From: a virus | IMG/VR virus record: IMGVR_UViG_3300033146_000813 | Coordinates: 1 to 33,858 of that record | Strand: one strand, 5' to 3' | Length of the DNA stretch: 33,858 nt | Shown here: positions 14,779 to 23,192 of the stretch, in pieces | How positions within the stretch are numbered: the first letter of the stretch is position 1 | How the letters are laid out: every line of letters starts with the position of its first letter | Made by a program: the position numbers and the translations under genes | Notes under the pieces: generated by a model | What the model saw: the letters and a program-made list of their open reading frames with translations, nothing else | What the model was told of the DNA's origin: nothing | Databases searched by the model: none

Positions 14779-15678
14779 ATGCTACACGGAGTTTCATTAG
14801 TACATGTAAATAATGATGATATACAAACAGCTATAAAAAATAATGCACATCCTGATATTATTGCCAAGTTAAAAGGACAAGTAGCCTTTGGCTGTGTAAC
14901 TGGATTTGAATATCATGAAGTGCCTTTTAAAGATTTACGTAACTTATTATCTAATGATGTAGGGTTTAATAACTTTAAATTTAAAAAAGCTGAAGATGCT
15001 ATATATGATAAACAAAAGCACCCTAACGCTCAAGGCAGAATAAGAGGATTAGCAAATATAGAAGGTGGGTGTAGTTGGCTTTGGATTGATGTTGATGATA
15101 CATTAGTAGAAGCTAAAAAAATGCATAATATACTTAATAATATTAACCACCATTTAGCACTTACATCTAATAGAAATAATAAATATAAATATAGAATAAT
15201 AGTAGAACTAGATAGAAAACTAACTATTACAAGAGAAGAATGGAAACCATTCATGCAAGCCATCTCTAGGTATTTAGGCGTAGGTAAAATAGATAAATTA
15301 GCAATGTCACAAGTTGCATTTGGATATAAATCTCGAACTGTTTTATCAGTATTACACGGAGAAAAAGTTAATCCTACTAATGCATTATTAAAAGCTAAAG
15401 CGGAAGTCGCAAAGAAAGCTGAAGAAGATGCAGTTACATATAATATCTCTTCTAAAGAAGCTCAAAGAGCTTTAGATAACCCTTTTAGTACTTTTGAATT
15501 TGCTTATACAGCTCAGGTCGGAGATAGATGGAGTACATCTATGGCGGCAATAAGTAAAGCAAAAAAACTAGGAGCAAGTAAAGAGTATATTAAAGAATTA
15601 ATGTATAAAATAAATAAATTTTTAGATGTACCTAAATCAAGAGAGTTAGTTGAGAAATCTTTATTCTCAGCTATTTAA
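14779..15678 (+). CDS. AEP-type DNA primase
   Basis: 299 aa. SWLWIDVDDTL (about 99-109) supplies the metal-binding DxD of archaeo-eukaryotic primases. LALTSNRNNKYKYRIIVEL (about 126-144) matches the small-residue plus Lys/Arg-x-x-hydrophobic segment that follows. MSQVAFGYKSRTVL near 176 fits the third conserved block. The C-terminal ~60 residues (RWSTSMAAISKAKKLGAS and on) resemble a PriCT-like helical module. It would synthesise primers for the polymerase at 10332. AAGGATTAACC precedes the ATG. The helicase-like ATPase is the immediately preceding gene, giving a separate-polypeptide primase/helicase pair. Confidence 0.75.
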   Translation: MLHGVSLVHVNNDDIQTAIKNNAHPDIIAKLKGQVAFGCVTGFEYHEVPFKDLRNLLSNDVGFNNFKFKKAEDAIYDKQKHPNAQGRIRGLANIEGGCSWLWIDVDDTLVEAKKMHNILNNINHHLALTSNRNNKYKYRIIVELDRKLTITREEWKPFMQAISRYLGVGKIDKLAMSQVAFGYKSRTVLSVLHGEKVNPTNALLKAKAEVAKKAEEDAVTYNISSKEAQRALDNPFSTFEFAYTAQVGDRWSTSMAAISKAKKLGASKEYIKELMYKINKFLDVPKSRELVEKSLFSAI

Positions 15679-15688
15679 GGAAATTAAA

Positions 15689-15751
15689 ATGGCAATAAAA
15701 AAAGTAACAGCTACTCTAGCTTTTAAATATAAACATATCGGAAATTATTAA
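15689..15751 (+). CDS. 20-aa leader or coupling peptide
   Basis: Very short ORF translated as MAIKKVTATLAFKYKHIGNY. It has a good AAGGA before ATG 15689, and its TAA overlaps the ATG of the RusA gene (TAATG). The RusA start has no ribosome binding site of its own that is better than this arrangement, so the peptide probably couples RusA translation to the upstream message. It may have no function as a protein. Confidence 0.45.
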   Translation: MAIKKVTATLAFKYKHIGNY

Positions 15752-16191
15752 TGTCTAGTAACACACATGTACAAATAACTCTTCCTGTATACTATACTCA
15801 ACGTTTCAAAACAAAAAAAGATAAAACTTTTTTAGTAGGAATGAATTGGTATAGAGTAGCATTTTATCATATTAAAAATGAAGTTAAAAAATGGTTTACA
15901 GAAGAAATATTAAAACAATTAAATAAAATGAAAGCACGTCCTATTAAGGGCAGTTATGAAATAGCTATAGTGTACTACTATAAAAACCCTGTATCAGACT
16001 TAGGCAATGTATGTAGTTTAGCAAGTAAACATGCTAATGATGCTTTTGAAAAATATGGGCTAATATCTAACGATAATGTAAAATATTGTAAAAAAGAAGC
16101 TTACTACGTAGGGGTACAAGATAAAGAAAATCCAAGAGTGGAAATTTTTGTCAGAGCATTTAAAGAAAAGGAAAAAAATGAAAGCAAATGA
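15751..16191 (+). CDS. RusA-family Holliday junction resolvase
   Basis: 146 aa. RusA signature: NPVSDLGNVCSLASKHANDA (Asp 83, Lys 93, Asp 97), then YGLISNDNVKYC (Asp 108) and DKENPRVEIFV at the C-terminus, matching the family pattern of three catalytic aspartates and the closing NPRVEI strand. It would resolve four-way or branched DNA arising in replication and recombination, helping debranch DNA before packaging. It is preceded by a 20-aa coupled ORF and overlaps the nuclease gene by 14 bases. The N-terminal half is less conserved, as is usual in this family. Confidence 0.85.
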   Translation: MSSNTHVQITLPVYYTQRFKTKKDKTFLVGMNWYRVAFYHIKNEVKKWFTEEILKQLNKMKARPIKGSYEIAIVYYYKNPVSDLGNVCSLASKHANDAFEKYGLISNDNVKYCKKEAYYVGVQDKENPRVEIFVRAFKEKEKNESK

Positions 16192-17017
16192 ATATTCGGC
16201 ATTATTTAAATATAATGATGGAACCAAAGAACTACCTGAAGGGTGCTTTAAAATATCCCCATCAGGAGCAGAAAAATTCTTTAGTGATAAAGTAACATGG
16301 TATAAAGAAAACTTATTAGGGGAACCTAAAAAATTTACAGGCAGTACTAGCACAGTTTTAGGAACTGTTGTACATGCTTGTGCAGAGGTAGTAGCTAATT
16401 CACTACAAACTAATACAGCATACGATAAAGAAGAATTAAAAATAGCAGTAGAAAAATATATATACGAGTACGAAGATGATCCAGAATATAATACTGAAAA
16501 AATCAGAGAACTATGGTACGATATGTCTACAGAATTAATACGAGATTTTGTATTATCTGCTAATACGATAGCTACAGAAAATTTCATTTCATATGAATTG
16601 AGAGATAATATATTTGTAGGTGGTACTTATGATGCTATAACATCAACAGTGCCTAATGATAATTTATTAAAACCTGTAGGGCAATTAACGTTAAGAGATT
16701 ATAAAACAGCAACATCTAAACCGACTAGCTTTAGTTGGGCATATACATTACAAGCATACACATATGCATATATTCTTTCTAAAAAAGGAATTAACATTTC
16801 TAATGTAGAATTATGTTATGTAATTCAACCAACTAAAACATTACCTATCAGAACATTTAACTTTGTTAAACCTTTTGATACACAGGCTTATAATTTAATT
16901 GAAGGAATACTTAATTTAATAGCTGACTCTGTCTTCTGTTTTAAAGGATACCCAGATTTACAATACCTATTAATGGGAGATTATCGTTTAAAGAAAAACG
17001 ACGTACCAGCTCCTTAA
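16178..17017 (+). CDS. PD-(D/E)XK nuclease (RecB/Cas4-like)
   Basis: 279 aa from ATG 16178, chosen because AAGAAAAGGAAA lies upstream; a TTG ten codons earlier has no such site. Motifs: ISPSGAEKFF near 26-35, GTVVHACAE (62-70, the G-x-x-x-H block), VGGTYDAI (147-154, containing the first catalytic Asp), LRDYKTATSK (172-181, the D/E-x-K core) and QAYTYAYIL (192-200), the Q-x-x-x-Y helix. This is the full RecB-type nuclease set. A partner in recombination is likely because a Sak4-like ATPase and an SSB-like protein follow, giving exonuclease, annealing or strand-exchange factor, and ssDNA binder in a row. Confidence 0.85.
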   Translation: MKANEYSALFKYNDGTKELPEGCFKISPSGAEKFFSDKVTWYKENLLGEPKKFTGSTSTVLGTVVHACAEVVANSLQTNTAYDKEELKIAVEKYIYEYEDDPEYNTEKIRELWYDMSTELIRDFVLSANTIATENFISYELRDNIFVGGTYDAITSTVPNDNLLKPVGQLTLRDYKTATSKPTSFSWAYTLQAYTYAYILSKKGINISNVELCYVIQPTKTLPIRTFNFVKPFDTQAYNLIEGILNLIADSVFCFKGYPDLQYLLMGDYRLKKNDVPAP

Positions 17018-17091
17018 TAAAATGACCAAAGATGATGTCTTAAAAAGCTTTCAAATAAATAATCTGGTAGTGCGGATAAAAAGGAGCCATT

Positions 17092-17757
17092 ATGGCGGCA
17101 AAATTATTAATTAGTGCACCAAGTAATTCAGGAAAAACAACTTTACTGAAAGACTTAAAGGATGCTCTTGTTATCTCAATAGATGGGAAAAAATTTCCAT
17201 ATGCTATCCCACATGTTAATGTAACTACTTTCGATTCTATGAAAGAATTTACAAGTTTAATAACAAGTAAAACTTTAGCTTACAAAGACAAAATGGGAAA
17301 AATGCCTGCAACTATCGCTATAGATTCTGTTTCAAGAGTTTTTGAAACTGCATCAAACAACTGTAATAATAAATTTACAGGATTCAATGTTTATACAGAA
17401 TTAAACAAAGAAGTAGCAATATTAACAGCGTATTTAGAAACTATAGTAAACTCAGGAACAAACCTTGTAATCATTTCTCATAGTGTATATGACAAAGATT
17501 CAGGTAGATATGTACTAGTAGATCAAGGCTCATTCAGCAAATCTGGAGGATTCCTTTCAGTAGTAGATAATGCAGTAGCTATAGAAGTAAAATCAAATAA
17601 ACGTGTTGTACATCACAGAAGCCCTAAAATGGCAGCGAGAACAATACTTACAGTAGAAGAACTAGAAGACCAAACAACTATGGAAGATTATAATCTTCAA
17701 ACACATATAGAACTACTAGCTTCTAAACATGACGAGGTTGCAGAGTTTATACTCTAG
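17092..17757 (+). CDS. Sak4-like RecA-fold ATPase
   Basis: 221 aa. Walker A is SAPSNSGKTT (8-17) and Walker B is TIAIDSVSR (74-82), followed by LVIISHSVYDKDSG (about 126-139). Length and layout match the phage AAA_24/Sak4 group of short RecA-like recombinases, which promote single-strand annealing together with a phage SSB. The next gene encodes an SSB-like protein, as expected for that pair. A strong AAGGAG precedes ATG 17092. The 74-base gap upstream holds no convincing gene. ATP-dependent recombination is inferred from family and context. Confidence 0.78.
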   Translation: MAAKLLISAPSNSGKTTLLKDLKDALVISIDGKKFPYAIPHVNVTTFDSMKEFTSLITSKTLAYKDKMGKMPATIAIDSVSRVFETASNNCNNKFTGFNVYTELNKEVAILTAYLETIVNSGTNLVIISHSVYDKDSGRYVLVDQGSFSKSGGFLSVVDNAVAIEVKSNKRVVHHRSPKMAARTILTVEELEDQTTMEDYNLQTHIELLASKHDEVAEFIL

Positions 17758-17810
17758 CCTTAAACCCTTGCTAAGCAAGAAAATAAATAATTAAATATTA
17801 AAGGATAAAT

Positions 17811-18461
17811 ATGGCTTTTTTAATTGTAAAAGAAGAAAACGTAAAAGCGGCAGAAGGTAGTTCATATATTCAAACATCAGGAATTTATGACCTAACTCTA
17901 AAACACGCAGAAGTAGTAAACACTACAAATGGAGCAGTACAAATTAATTACTTTTTTGACAAATGTATGTCATATGGTAATAACATTATAGGAATCCAAG
18001 GACAACATACATTTGGGTATAAAATCCTAGAAGCTTTGGCAACAGTAATTGGAACTGATGAACTATCAGATCCAGAAGTAACTACAGTTACATTTAAAAA
18101 GGGAGCTAAAGAACTTAACTGCATCCCGGAATTAAATGATATAGCAGTAAAAGCTTGGATCCAAGTAGGTTACAGAATGTATAAAGGAGAAATCCAAGAA
18201 AGCGTATCTGTTAAACGTTTCTACAGAGAAAAAGATGGAGCTTCAGGTTCAGAAATTTTGTCTGGTGAAAATATAGGGGAACGTATTACTAAAGATGCTG
18301 ATGTTGCTTCAGAAGTTAAATACGAAGACGGTGTTACACCAGAAGCAGTTGCAGCTTGGAAAAAATCTAAGCAAGGCGGTAGCGCTCCTACAGCGGCTCC
18401 TAAAGCAGCAGCAGAAGCAGCAGGGTTCCCTGGGACTCAATCAGGATTTCCTTCAGCATAA
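17811..18461 (+). CDS. Single-stranded DNA-binding-like protein
   Basis: 216 aa. The first ~150 residues are strand-rich, as in OB-fold or DUF669-like phage SSBs (GIYDLTLKHAEVV, QINYFFDKC, FGYKILEALATVIG, VKAWIQVGYRMYKGE). The C-terminal ~50 residues are low-complexity Ala/Pro/Gly (APTAAPKAAAEAAGFPG), ending GFPSA without the acidic tip of bacterial SSB. Position directly after the Sak4-like gene supports the assignment. AAAGGATAAAT precedes ATG 17811. A 5-bp hairpin (17767-17779) lies in the leader. Confidence is moderate because sequence motifs are weak. Confidence 0.68.
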   Translation: MAFLIVKEENVKAAEGSSYIQTSGIYDLTLKHAEVVNTTNGAVQINYFFDKCMSYGNNIIGIQGQHTFGYKILEALATVIGTDELSDPEVTTVTFKKGAKELNCIPELNDIAVKAWIQVGYRMYKGEIQESVSVKRFYREKDGASGSEILSGENIGERITKDADVASEVKYEDGVTPEAVAAWKKSKQGGSAPTAAPKAAAEAAGFPGTQSGFPSA

Positions 18462-18498
18462 GCTGTAGGATTCAATCACTAAATTAAAAGGAAAATAC

Positions 18499-18678
18499 AT
18501 GGAAAAATTGACACAAATTAAAATGGATATGGATATTGTTAGCGGAATGATCGAAAATTATGACAATAAGCCTACAAAAGTAATGTCAGCTAGAATACGT
18601 AAAGTTCTAGGAAGTGTTAAAAATCAAGTAACTGCAGTAAGAGCAGCACTTGTGGCAGCGGATAAAGCAGGATATTAA
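18499..18678 (+). CDS. 59-aa basic helical protein, histone H1-like
   Basis: The ORF is short but has AAAAGGAAAATAC before ATG 18499 and fills the gap between the SSB and nrdA genes. The C-terminal part (SARIRKVLGSVKNQVTAVRA) is a basic amphipathic helix. The layout, an acidic N-terminal helix followed by a PTK-x-x-S-x-R-x-RK segment, resembles the small histone H1/Hc1-like proteins seen in many phages. No cysteines or membrane segments. DNA compaction or nucleoid binding is a guess from resemblance. Confidence 0.6.
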   Translation: MEKLTQIKMDMDIVSGMIENYDNKPTKVMSARIRKVLGSVKNQVTAVRAALVAADKAGY

Positions 18679-18705
18679 TTAACTTAAAGCGATTAAAGGA
18701 AATCA

Positions 18706-20934
18706 ATGATAAATATTAAAAAACGTTCAGGCATGCTTGAACCATTAAACATAGAAAAGATACATGATTCTTTAGAATGGGCAACAGAAGGCATTAAAGG
18801 TGTCTCTGTTTCTCAGATCGCTTTTTCTGCAAAACTACATTTCTATGAAGGTATGCCTACTACAGAAATTCACCGTATAATGATTAAAACAGCTAAAGAC
18901 ATGATATCACTACGTACTGCTAATTACTCGCAAGTAGCGGCTAATTTATTAGTACAAGAAGTATATAAAACAGTATTTAATAGTACTACACCTTCTCATT
19001 TAAGACATGCTATTAGAGCCAATATCATAGCTGGACATTACACTCCAGAATTAGAAAGTGCATTTACTTATGACGATATAGAAGAGCTGGAAAAAGAAAT
19101 AGAACACAATAGAGATTTTAACTTTTCTCATGCTGGGCTAGAACAATTAATAGATAAATATATTATAAAAGATAAAGAAAATAAAATGGTGGAGAGCCCA
19201 CAACATATGTTTATGGCTATAGCCATGGACGCATTTAGAGATTACTCTGAAGATAGGCTATCACATATAAAATATATGTACTACCTTTTATCTACTTTTA
19301 GAATAAGTTTACCGACTCCTGAAATGAAGTCTTTACGAACCATTAGAACAAACTACGCTAGTTGTGTAGCATTAAACATAGGGGACAGTATAGATTCATG
19401 GACATCAGGTAAAGAAGCTATAATGAAACATACAGTAGCAGGAGCAGGCATTGGAGTAGATATCTCTGAAGTCTCTTCTATTAATGACAATGTTAAAAAC
19501 GGTCTTATTAAACATTCAGGAAAAATAAGATTAATGAGAGCTATTGATGCAGATATACAAACTACTACTCAAGAAGGTAGAAGAGGGCAAGCAGTTACTT
19601 ACGTAAACTTCTTTGACCCAGAAATAGAAAATATATTAGCATTAAAATCACCTAGAACTGAAACAGCACAAAGAATTAATGACTTAAAACATTGTATTAA
19701 AATGAATAAAGTTGTATATGATAGAGCTAAAAAAGGTGAAATGATATCTCTATTCAGTACACGTAAACATCCTGAACTTCTTAAACTATTTAACAGCGAT
19801 AAAGTAGAAGAATTCCAAGCACTATATGAAAAATTAGAAGAGGAAGAAAAGTACTCAGAACAAATAGATAGTAGGGAATTTTTTAACCTATTTACAGCAG
19901 AACGTTTTGAAAATGGTATATACTATTTAATAAACATTGATGAAGCAAATAGTAATTGTTCTTACACAGAACCTATTACACAAAGTAACATATGTGTAGA
20001 GTTCTTGTCTCCTACTAAACCTATTACTAAAGATTCTACAGAACCTGATATAGGTATTTGTATTTTATCAAATATCAACCAAGGATTAGTAGGACTAGAA
20101 GAGTTAGAAGGTGTAACAAATTTACTAGTTAGGTTTTTAAATAATATTATACACCGTCAAGAACACCCTACACAAGCTGCTAACGCCTTTGTAGAGCAAT
20201 ATGCAAGCTTAGGTATAGGATTTAGTAATCATGCTTATTTCCTAGCAAAGAATGGTGTTAAGTATGGGTCTGAAGAAGGATTGCTTCTACATGATGAGTG
20301 GATGGAACATTTTCAATACTATTTATTAAAAGCATCCAACAAAATAGCTAAAAATACTAAAAAGGTACATTTATTTAATAAAACAACATATGCATCTGGT
20401 ATTATGCCAATAGACAGGTACAATAAAAATGTAGATGAACTAGTACAAAGAACTCTTACATTAGATTGGGAAATGCTAAAAAATGATATAGTAACATACG
20501 GACTAGCTAATGCAGCTCTTTCAATGGTTCCTCCTTCCGAAACAAGTTCAGTTATAGGCAATCAAACAAGCGGAATGGAACCTATTAAAGACTTGCTTAC
20601 CATTAAAGGTAGTAAGACTAATATTATGTATCAACTAGCACCAGAAGCTATAGCTTTAGCAGATAAATATGATTTCGCTTTTGATAGAAAAATAACTAAA
20701 GATTATTTAAAACATGTAGCAGTAACACAAAAATGGATTGACCAATCTATTAGTGCTAATACATTTTATAATCCAGAATTATATGATGATGAAAAAGTAG
20801 ATCAAAAAGAATTAATTGAAGACATCTTCTACGCTAAACATTACGGGCTAAAAACTTTATATTATAATAATACTAAAACGCCAGATAATACAATAGCAGA
20901 AGAAGTTTGCAGTTCAGGAGGATGTAGTGTATAA
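18706..20934 (+). CDS. nrdA: Ribonucleotide reductase class Ia, large subunit
   Basis: 742 aa. An ATP-cone occupies about residues 1-90 (NIKKRSGMLEPLNIEKIHDS). Active-site elements: NYASCVALN (Cys 220), SNICVE (Asn 428, Cys 430, Glu 432) and GICILSN (Cys 452). The C-terminal CSSGGCSV provides the redox Cys pair that regenerates the active site. It reduces ribonucleoside diphosphates to deoxy forms for phage DNA synthesis with the NrdB encoded next. The presence of the ATP-cone suggests that allosteric activity control is retained. No glutaredoxin or thioredoxin gene is visible in the window, so a host reductant is probably used. The end overlaps nrdB by 8 bases. Confidence 0.95.
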   Translation: MINIKKRSGMLEPLNIEKIHDSLEWATEGIKGVSVSQIAFSAKLHFYEGMPTTEIHRIMIKTAKDMISLRTANYSQVAANLLVQEVYKTVFNSTTPSHLRHAIRANIIAGHYTPELESAFTYDDIEELEKEIEHNRDFNFSHAGLEQLIDKYIIKDKENKMVESPQHMFMAIAMDAFRDYSEDRLSHIKYMYYLLSTFRISLPTPEMKSLRTIRTNYASCVALNIGDSIDSWTSGKEAIMKHTVAGAGIGVDISEVSSINDNVKNGLIKHSGKIRLMRAIDADIQTTTQEGRRGQAVTYVNFFDPEIENILALKSPRTETAQRINDLKHCIKMNKVVYDRAKKGEMISLFSTRKHPELLKLFNSDKVEEFQALYEKLEEEEKYSEQIDSREFFNLFTAERFENGIYYLINIDEANSNCSYTEPITQSNICVEFLSPTKPITKDSTEPDIGICILSNINQGLVGLEELEGVTNLLVRFLNNIIHRQEHPTQAANAFVEQYASLGIGFSNHAYFLAKNGVKYGSEEGLLLHDEWMEHFQYYLLKASNKIAKNTKKVHLFNKTTYASGIMPIDRYNKNVDELVQRTLTLDWEMLKNDIVTYGLANAALSMVPPSETSSVIGNQTSGMEPIKDLLTIKGSKTNIMYQLAPEAIALADKYDFAFDRKITKDYLKHVAVTQKWIDQSISANTFYNPELYDDEKVDQKELIEDIFYAKHYGLKTLYYNNTKTPDNTIAEEVCSSGGCSV

Positions 20935-22027
20935 TTTACAAAACTTAATAGCAGATAAACAAATAGATTTTACTAAAGAGCCTTTATTTTTAGGCTCTGG
21001 TAGAAACATAATTAGACTAGATCTAAATGTAGAGCAATGGATACAAAAAGCTACAGATAGGGCACTAGGTCTCACGTGGTTTAAACATGACTTTAGCTAT
21101 ACACAAGACGCTAAAGACTTTGAACAATTAACACCAGAGCTTAAAGTGCTATATTTAAAGAACTTAAAATTTCAACAATTTTTAGATTCCTTAGCTACAC
21201 GTACAGTAACAGAAGTATTTAAACCTGTAACTACAAATCCGCAATTAGAATCTTGGTGGACAATTCATGGATTCCAAGAAGATATCCATCACCAATCATA
21301 CGCTGAACTAATTAAAGCGTTACCAGTAAACAGTACAAAAATCTTTGATGATATTATGATAAACCCTCATATTCTTAAAAGAGGTAAAATTATTGTAAAT
21401 TGTTTTGAAGACACTATTGTACATAACGCTAAAATGAGTTTACAATTAGAAGATTATAATGTAGAAGACCATAAACGGTCTATTATAAAAAGTCTATATG
21501 CATTAAACATACTAGAAAATGGATTATTCCAAACAAGTTTCATAACCACTTTTGCTTTTGCAGAAAACGGTATAATGGAATCTTCTGGAAAATCTATGGG
21601 TAAGATAGCTAAAGATGAAGACAATCATGCAGCAATGACAGTATACTTAATTAATAGATTAAAGAAAAACGATGATTGGAAATACTTATTTAAAGAACTT
21701 GAAGAAGAAGTAACTGGTATGTACTTAAATGCTTATGAAGCAGATAAGTTATGGATCGAATATTTATTTGAAGAACATGCAAGGTTATTAGGACTAAGTG
21801 ACAAAGTACTCTTAGAGTATTCTACTTATAACATACATAAAGCTATGGCAGCAGTAGGGCACCCGCAATTTGTAGAAAAAATTAATAACAATCCTTGTTC
21901 ATGGGCTGTTAAATACACAAAAACTTCAAATCTTCAAGTAGCTCTTAATGAATCAGATGGTGTTAACTATCTATTAGGAGCACTCAATAAAGATATGACA
22001 GAATCAGATTGGAAAGGTTTAAAATGA
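20927..22027 (+). CDS. nrdB: Ribonucleotide reductase class Ia, small subunit
   Basis: 366 aa. Di-iron ligands are visible: Asp 87 (QQFLDSLA), Glu 118 and His 121 (FQEDIHHQSY), Glu 213 (TFAFAENG), Glu 231 and His 234 (KDEDNHA). The radical tyrosine is Tyr 125, four residues after His 121 as in E. coli NrdB. It generates and stores the tyrosyl radical used by NrdA. The start is GTG 20927: AGGAGG ends five bases before it and no ATG in frame is closer. Start and ribosome binding site lie inside the nrdA C-terminal codons, giving tight coupling and balanced subunit synthesis. Confidence 0.95.
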   Translation: MYNLQNLIADKQIDFTKEPLFLGSGRNIIRLDLNVEQWIQKATDRALGLTWFKHDFSYTQDAKDFEQLTPELKVLYLKNLKFQQFLDSLATRTVTEVFKPVTTNPQLESWWTIHGFQEDIHHQSYAELIKALPVNSTKIFDDIMINPHILKRGKIIVNCFEDTIVHNAKMSLQLEDYNVEDHKRSIIKSLYALNILENGLFQTSFITTFAFAENGIMESSGKSMGKIAKDEDNHAAMTVYLINRLKKNDDWKYLFKELEEEVTGMYLNAYEADKLWIEYLFEEHARLLGLSDKVLLEYSTYNIHKAMAAVGHPQFVEKINNNPCSWAVKYTKTSNLQVALNESDGVNYLLGALNKDMTESDWKGLK

Positions 22028-22284
22028 TTGATGTTGAAAAAATTCAGAAAATGAAAGTAGTTAAACAAAGTCCTAACTCTAATATTATTTATTTAGATGG
22101 ACTACAAATACTACAATCATATGGAACTACAATAGCAATTATTGATCAAGATGACAATGTTACACTTACAAAGGATTGGGCTGCAAGCCCAACTACTTCT
22201 AAACATAGGAATTTATTTCTAAATGAAGATATAAGTGAAACTAGAAATAAAATTATTAATGGTCAATACAAACTTATTAATTAG
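22024..22284 (+). CDS. Small conserved-type phage protein (DUF8033-like)
   Basis: 86 aa. ATG 22024 is taken instead of the TTG at 22009 because GGAAAGG precedes it and it gives an ATGA overlap with nrdB. The pattern SYGTTIAIID, then DWAASPTTSKHRNLFL, resembles a small phage family in which a SY-x-T-x-IA strand is followed by a TTSKHRN turn (DUF8033 by recollection). Role unknown. It lies between ribonucleotide reductase and dNMP kinase. Confidence 0.65.
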   Translation: MIDVEKIQKMKVVKQSPNSNIIYLDGLQILQSYGTTIAIIDQDDNVTLTKDWAASPTTSKHRNLFLNEDISETRNKIINGQYKLIN

Positions 22285-22292
22285 GAGCAATA

Positions 22293-22835
22293 ATGAAAGT
22301 TATACTAATAGCAGGAAAGAAAAGATCTGGTAAGGATACTTTTGCAGATATGCTTTCTAAAGAGTTTGAGGCATTAGGAAAAACTGTAGAGATATCAAAA
22401 TTTGCAGATCCTATGAAAAGAATTCTAGCTGTTACCTTAGGAGTAACCGAAGAACAATTAGAAGATATGAAAAATAATAGTCAATACGCTCATAGAAAGT
22501 ATTTACAACGATTTGGATCAGAAGGCATGAAGCCTTATTTTGGGGATGATGTATGGGTTAAATTAATGAACAAAAAAATAGATAGATCAGATGCAGATAT
22601 TTTTTTAATACCTGATTTTAGATTTCCTATTGAGTTTGCAAACTTAATAAAACTCCCTTTTACAGTAAATATTGTAAATAAAAATTTAAATGTAGATTTA
22701 AATCCTCATATAAGTGAAAGAGCTTTAGAAGAATTTACTTTTAGTACTGAAATAGATAATTCTAGTACTTTAAGCGATTTACAAAAATCTGCAAAAACAT
22801 TCGCAAAGAAAATAAAGGATATGACAAATGAATAG
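22293..22835 (+). CDS. Deoxynucleoside monophosphate kinase
   Basis: 180 aa P-loop kinase. Walker A is IAGKKRSGKDTFAD (6-19). The central RKYLQRFGSEGMKPYFGDD (about 69-87) and IPDFRFPIEF (about 108-117) match the phage dNMP kinase / T4 gp1 type fold, and HISERALEEF follows. It phosphorylates dNMPs to dNDPs, complementing NrdAB in dNTP supply. AGGAGC lies before ATG 22293. A dephospho-CoA-kinase-like enzyme is a less likely reading. The end overlaps the next gene by 8 bases. Confidence 0.8.
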   Translation: MKVILIAGKKRSGKDTFADMLSKEFEALGKTVEISKFADPMKRILAVTLGVTEEQLEDMKNNSQYAHRKYLQRFGSEGMKPYFGDDVWVKLMNKKIDRSDADIFLIPDFRFPIEFANLIKLPFTVNIVNKNLNVDLNPHISERALEEFTFSTEIDNSSTLSDLQKSAKTFAKKIKDMTNE

Positions 22836-23190
22836 ATACGAAGAAATTTTAATAGAAATAATTGAAGATAGAGATAAGTTACTATCTGAAATTACTGATT
22901 TAGAAGACAATACAATAACATTGCAAAACACAATAGCAAACCAGCAACAAGTGATAGGCAATTTAAAAAAAGAATTAGAAAGAGTCTATGCTCAACTTGA
23001 CAGTTTACCAAATACTGCGAAAGATGGGAAAGAGGGCAGAGTAGAAGTAGTGCCTTTTTTATCAACAGTAGATTCTATTATTGCAAGAAATTTAAAAGAA
23101 TTAGATCAAGGGAAAAAGAGTCTACTGACTCCTAATGATATACAGCAACTACTTACTTGTAAAATACTATGGCAACAATCTAAAGGATAA
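22828..23190 (+). CDS. Coiled-coil protein
   Basis: 120 aa. Residues about 5-58 form a heptad-rich coiled coil (ILIEIIEDRDKLLSEITDLE and NTIANQQQVIGNLKKELE), probably mediating dimerisation. The C-terminal half contains LLTPNDIQQLLTCKILWQQ. No enzymatic motif. The gene ends AAA GGA TAA, serving as ribosome binding site for the DNA ligase gene two bases later. Function unknown. Confidence 0.7.
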   Translation: MNRYEEILIEIIEDRDKLLSEITDLEDNTITLQNTIANQQQVIGNLKKELERVYAQLDSLPNTAKDGKEGRVEVVPFLSTVDSIIARNLKELDQGKKSLLTPNDIQQLLTCKILWQQSKG

Positions 23191-23192
23191 TT

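Noticed and set aside
16060-16587. 175-aa reverse-strand ORF
   Set aside because: It overlaps two well-supported genes (RusA and PD-(D/E)XK nuclease) and shows no protein motif; it is a compositional shadow.
17022-17114. 30-codon ORF in the gap before the Sak4-like gene
   Set aside because: No ribosome binding site before its ATG, and it overlaps the next gene; support is too weak.
17767-17779. CTTGC-TAA-GCAAG hairpin as terminator before the SSB gene
   Set aside because: Only a 5-bp stem with a 3-base loop followed by A-rich sequence, not a T-run.
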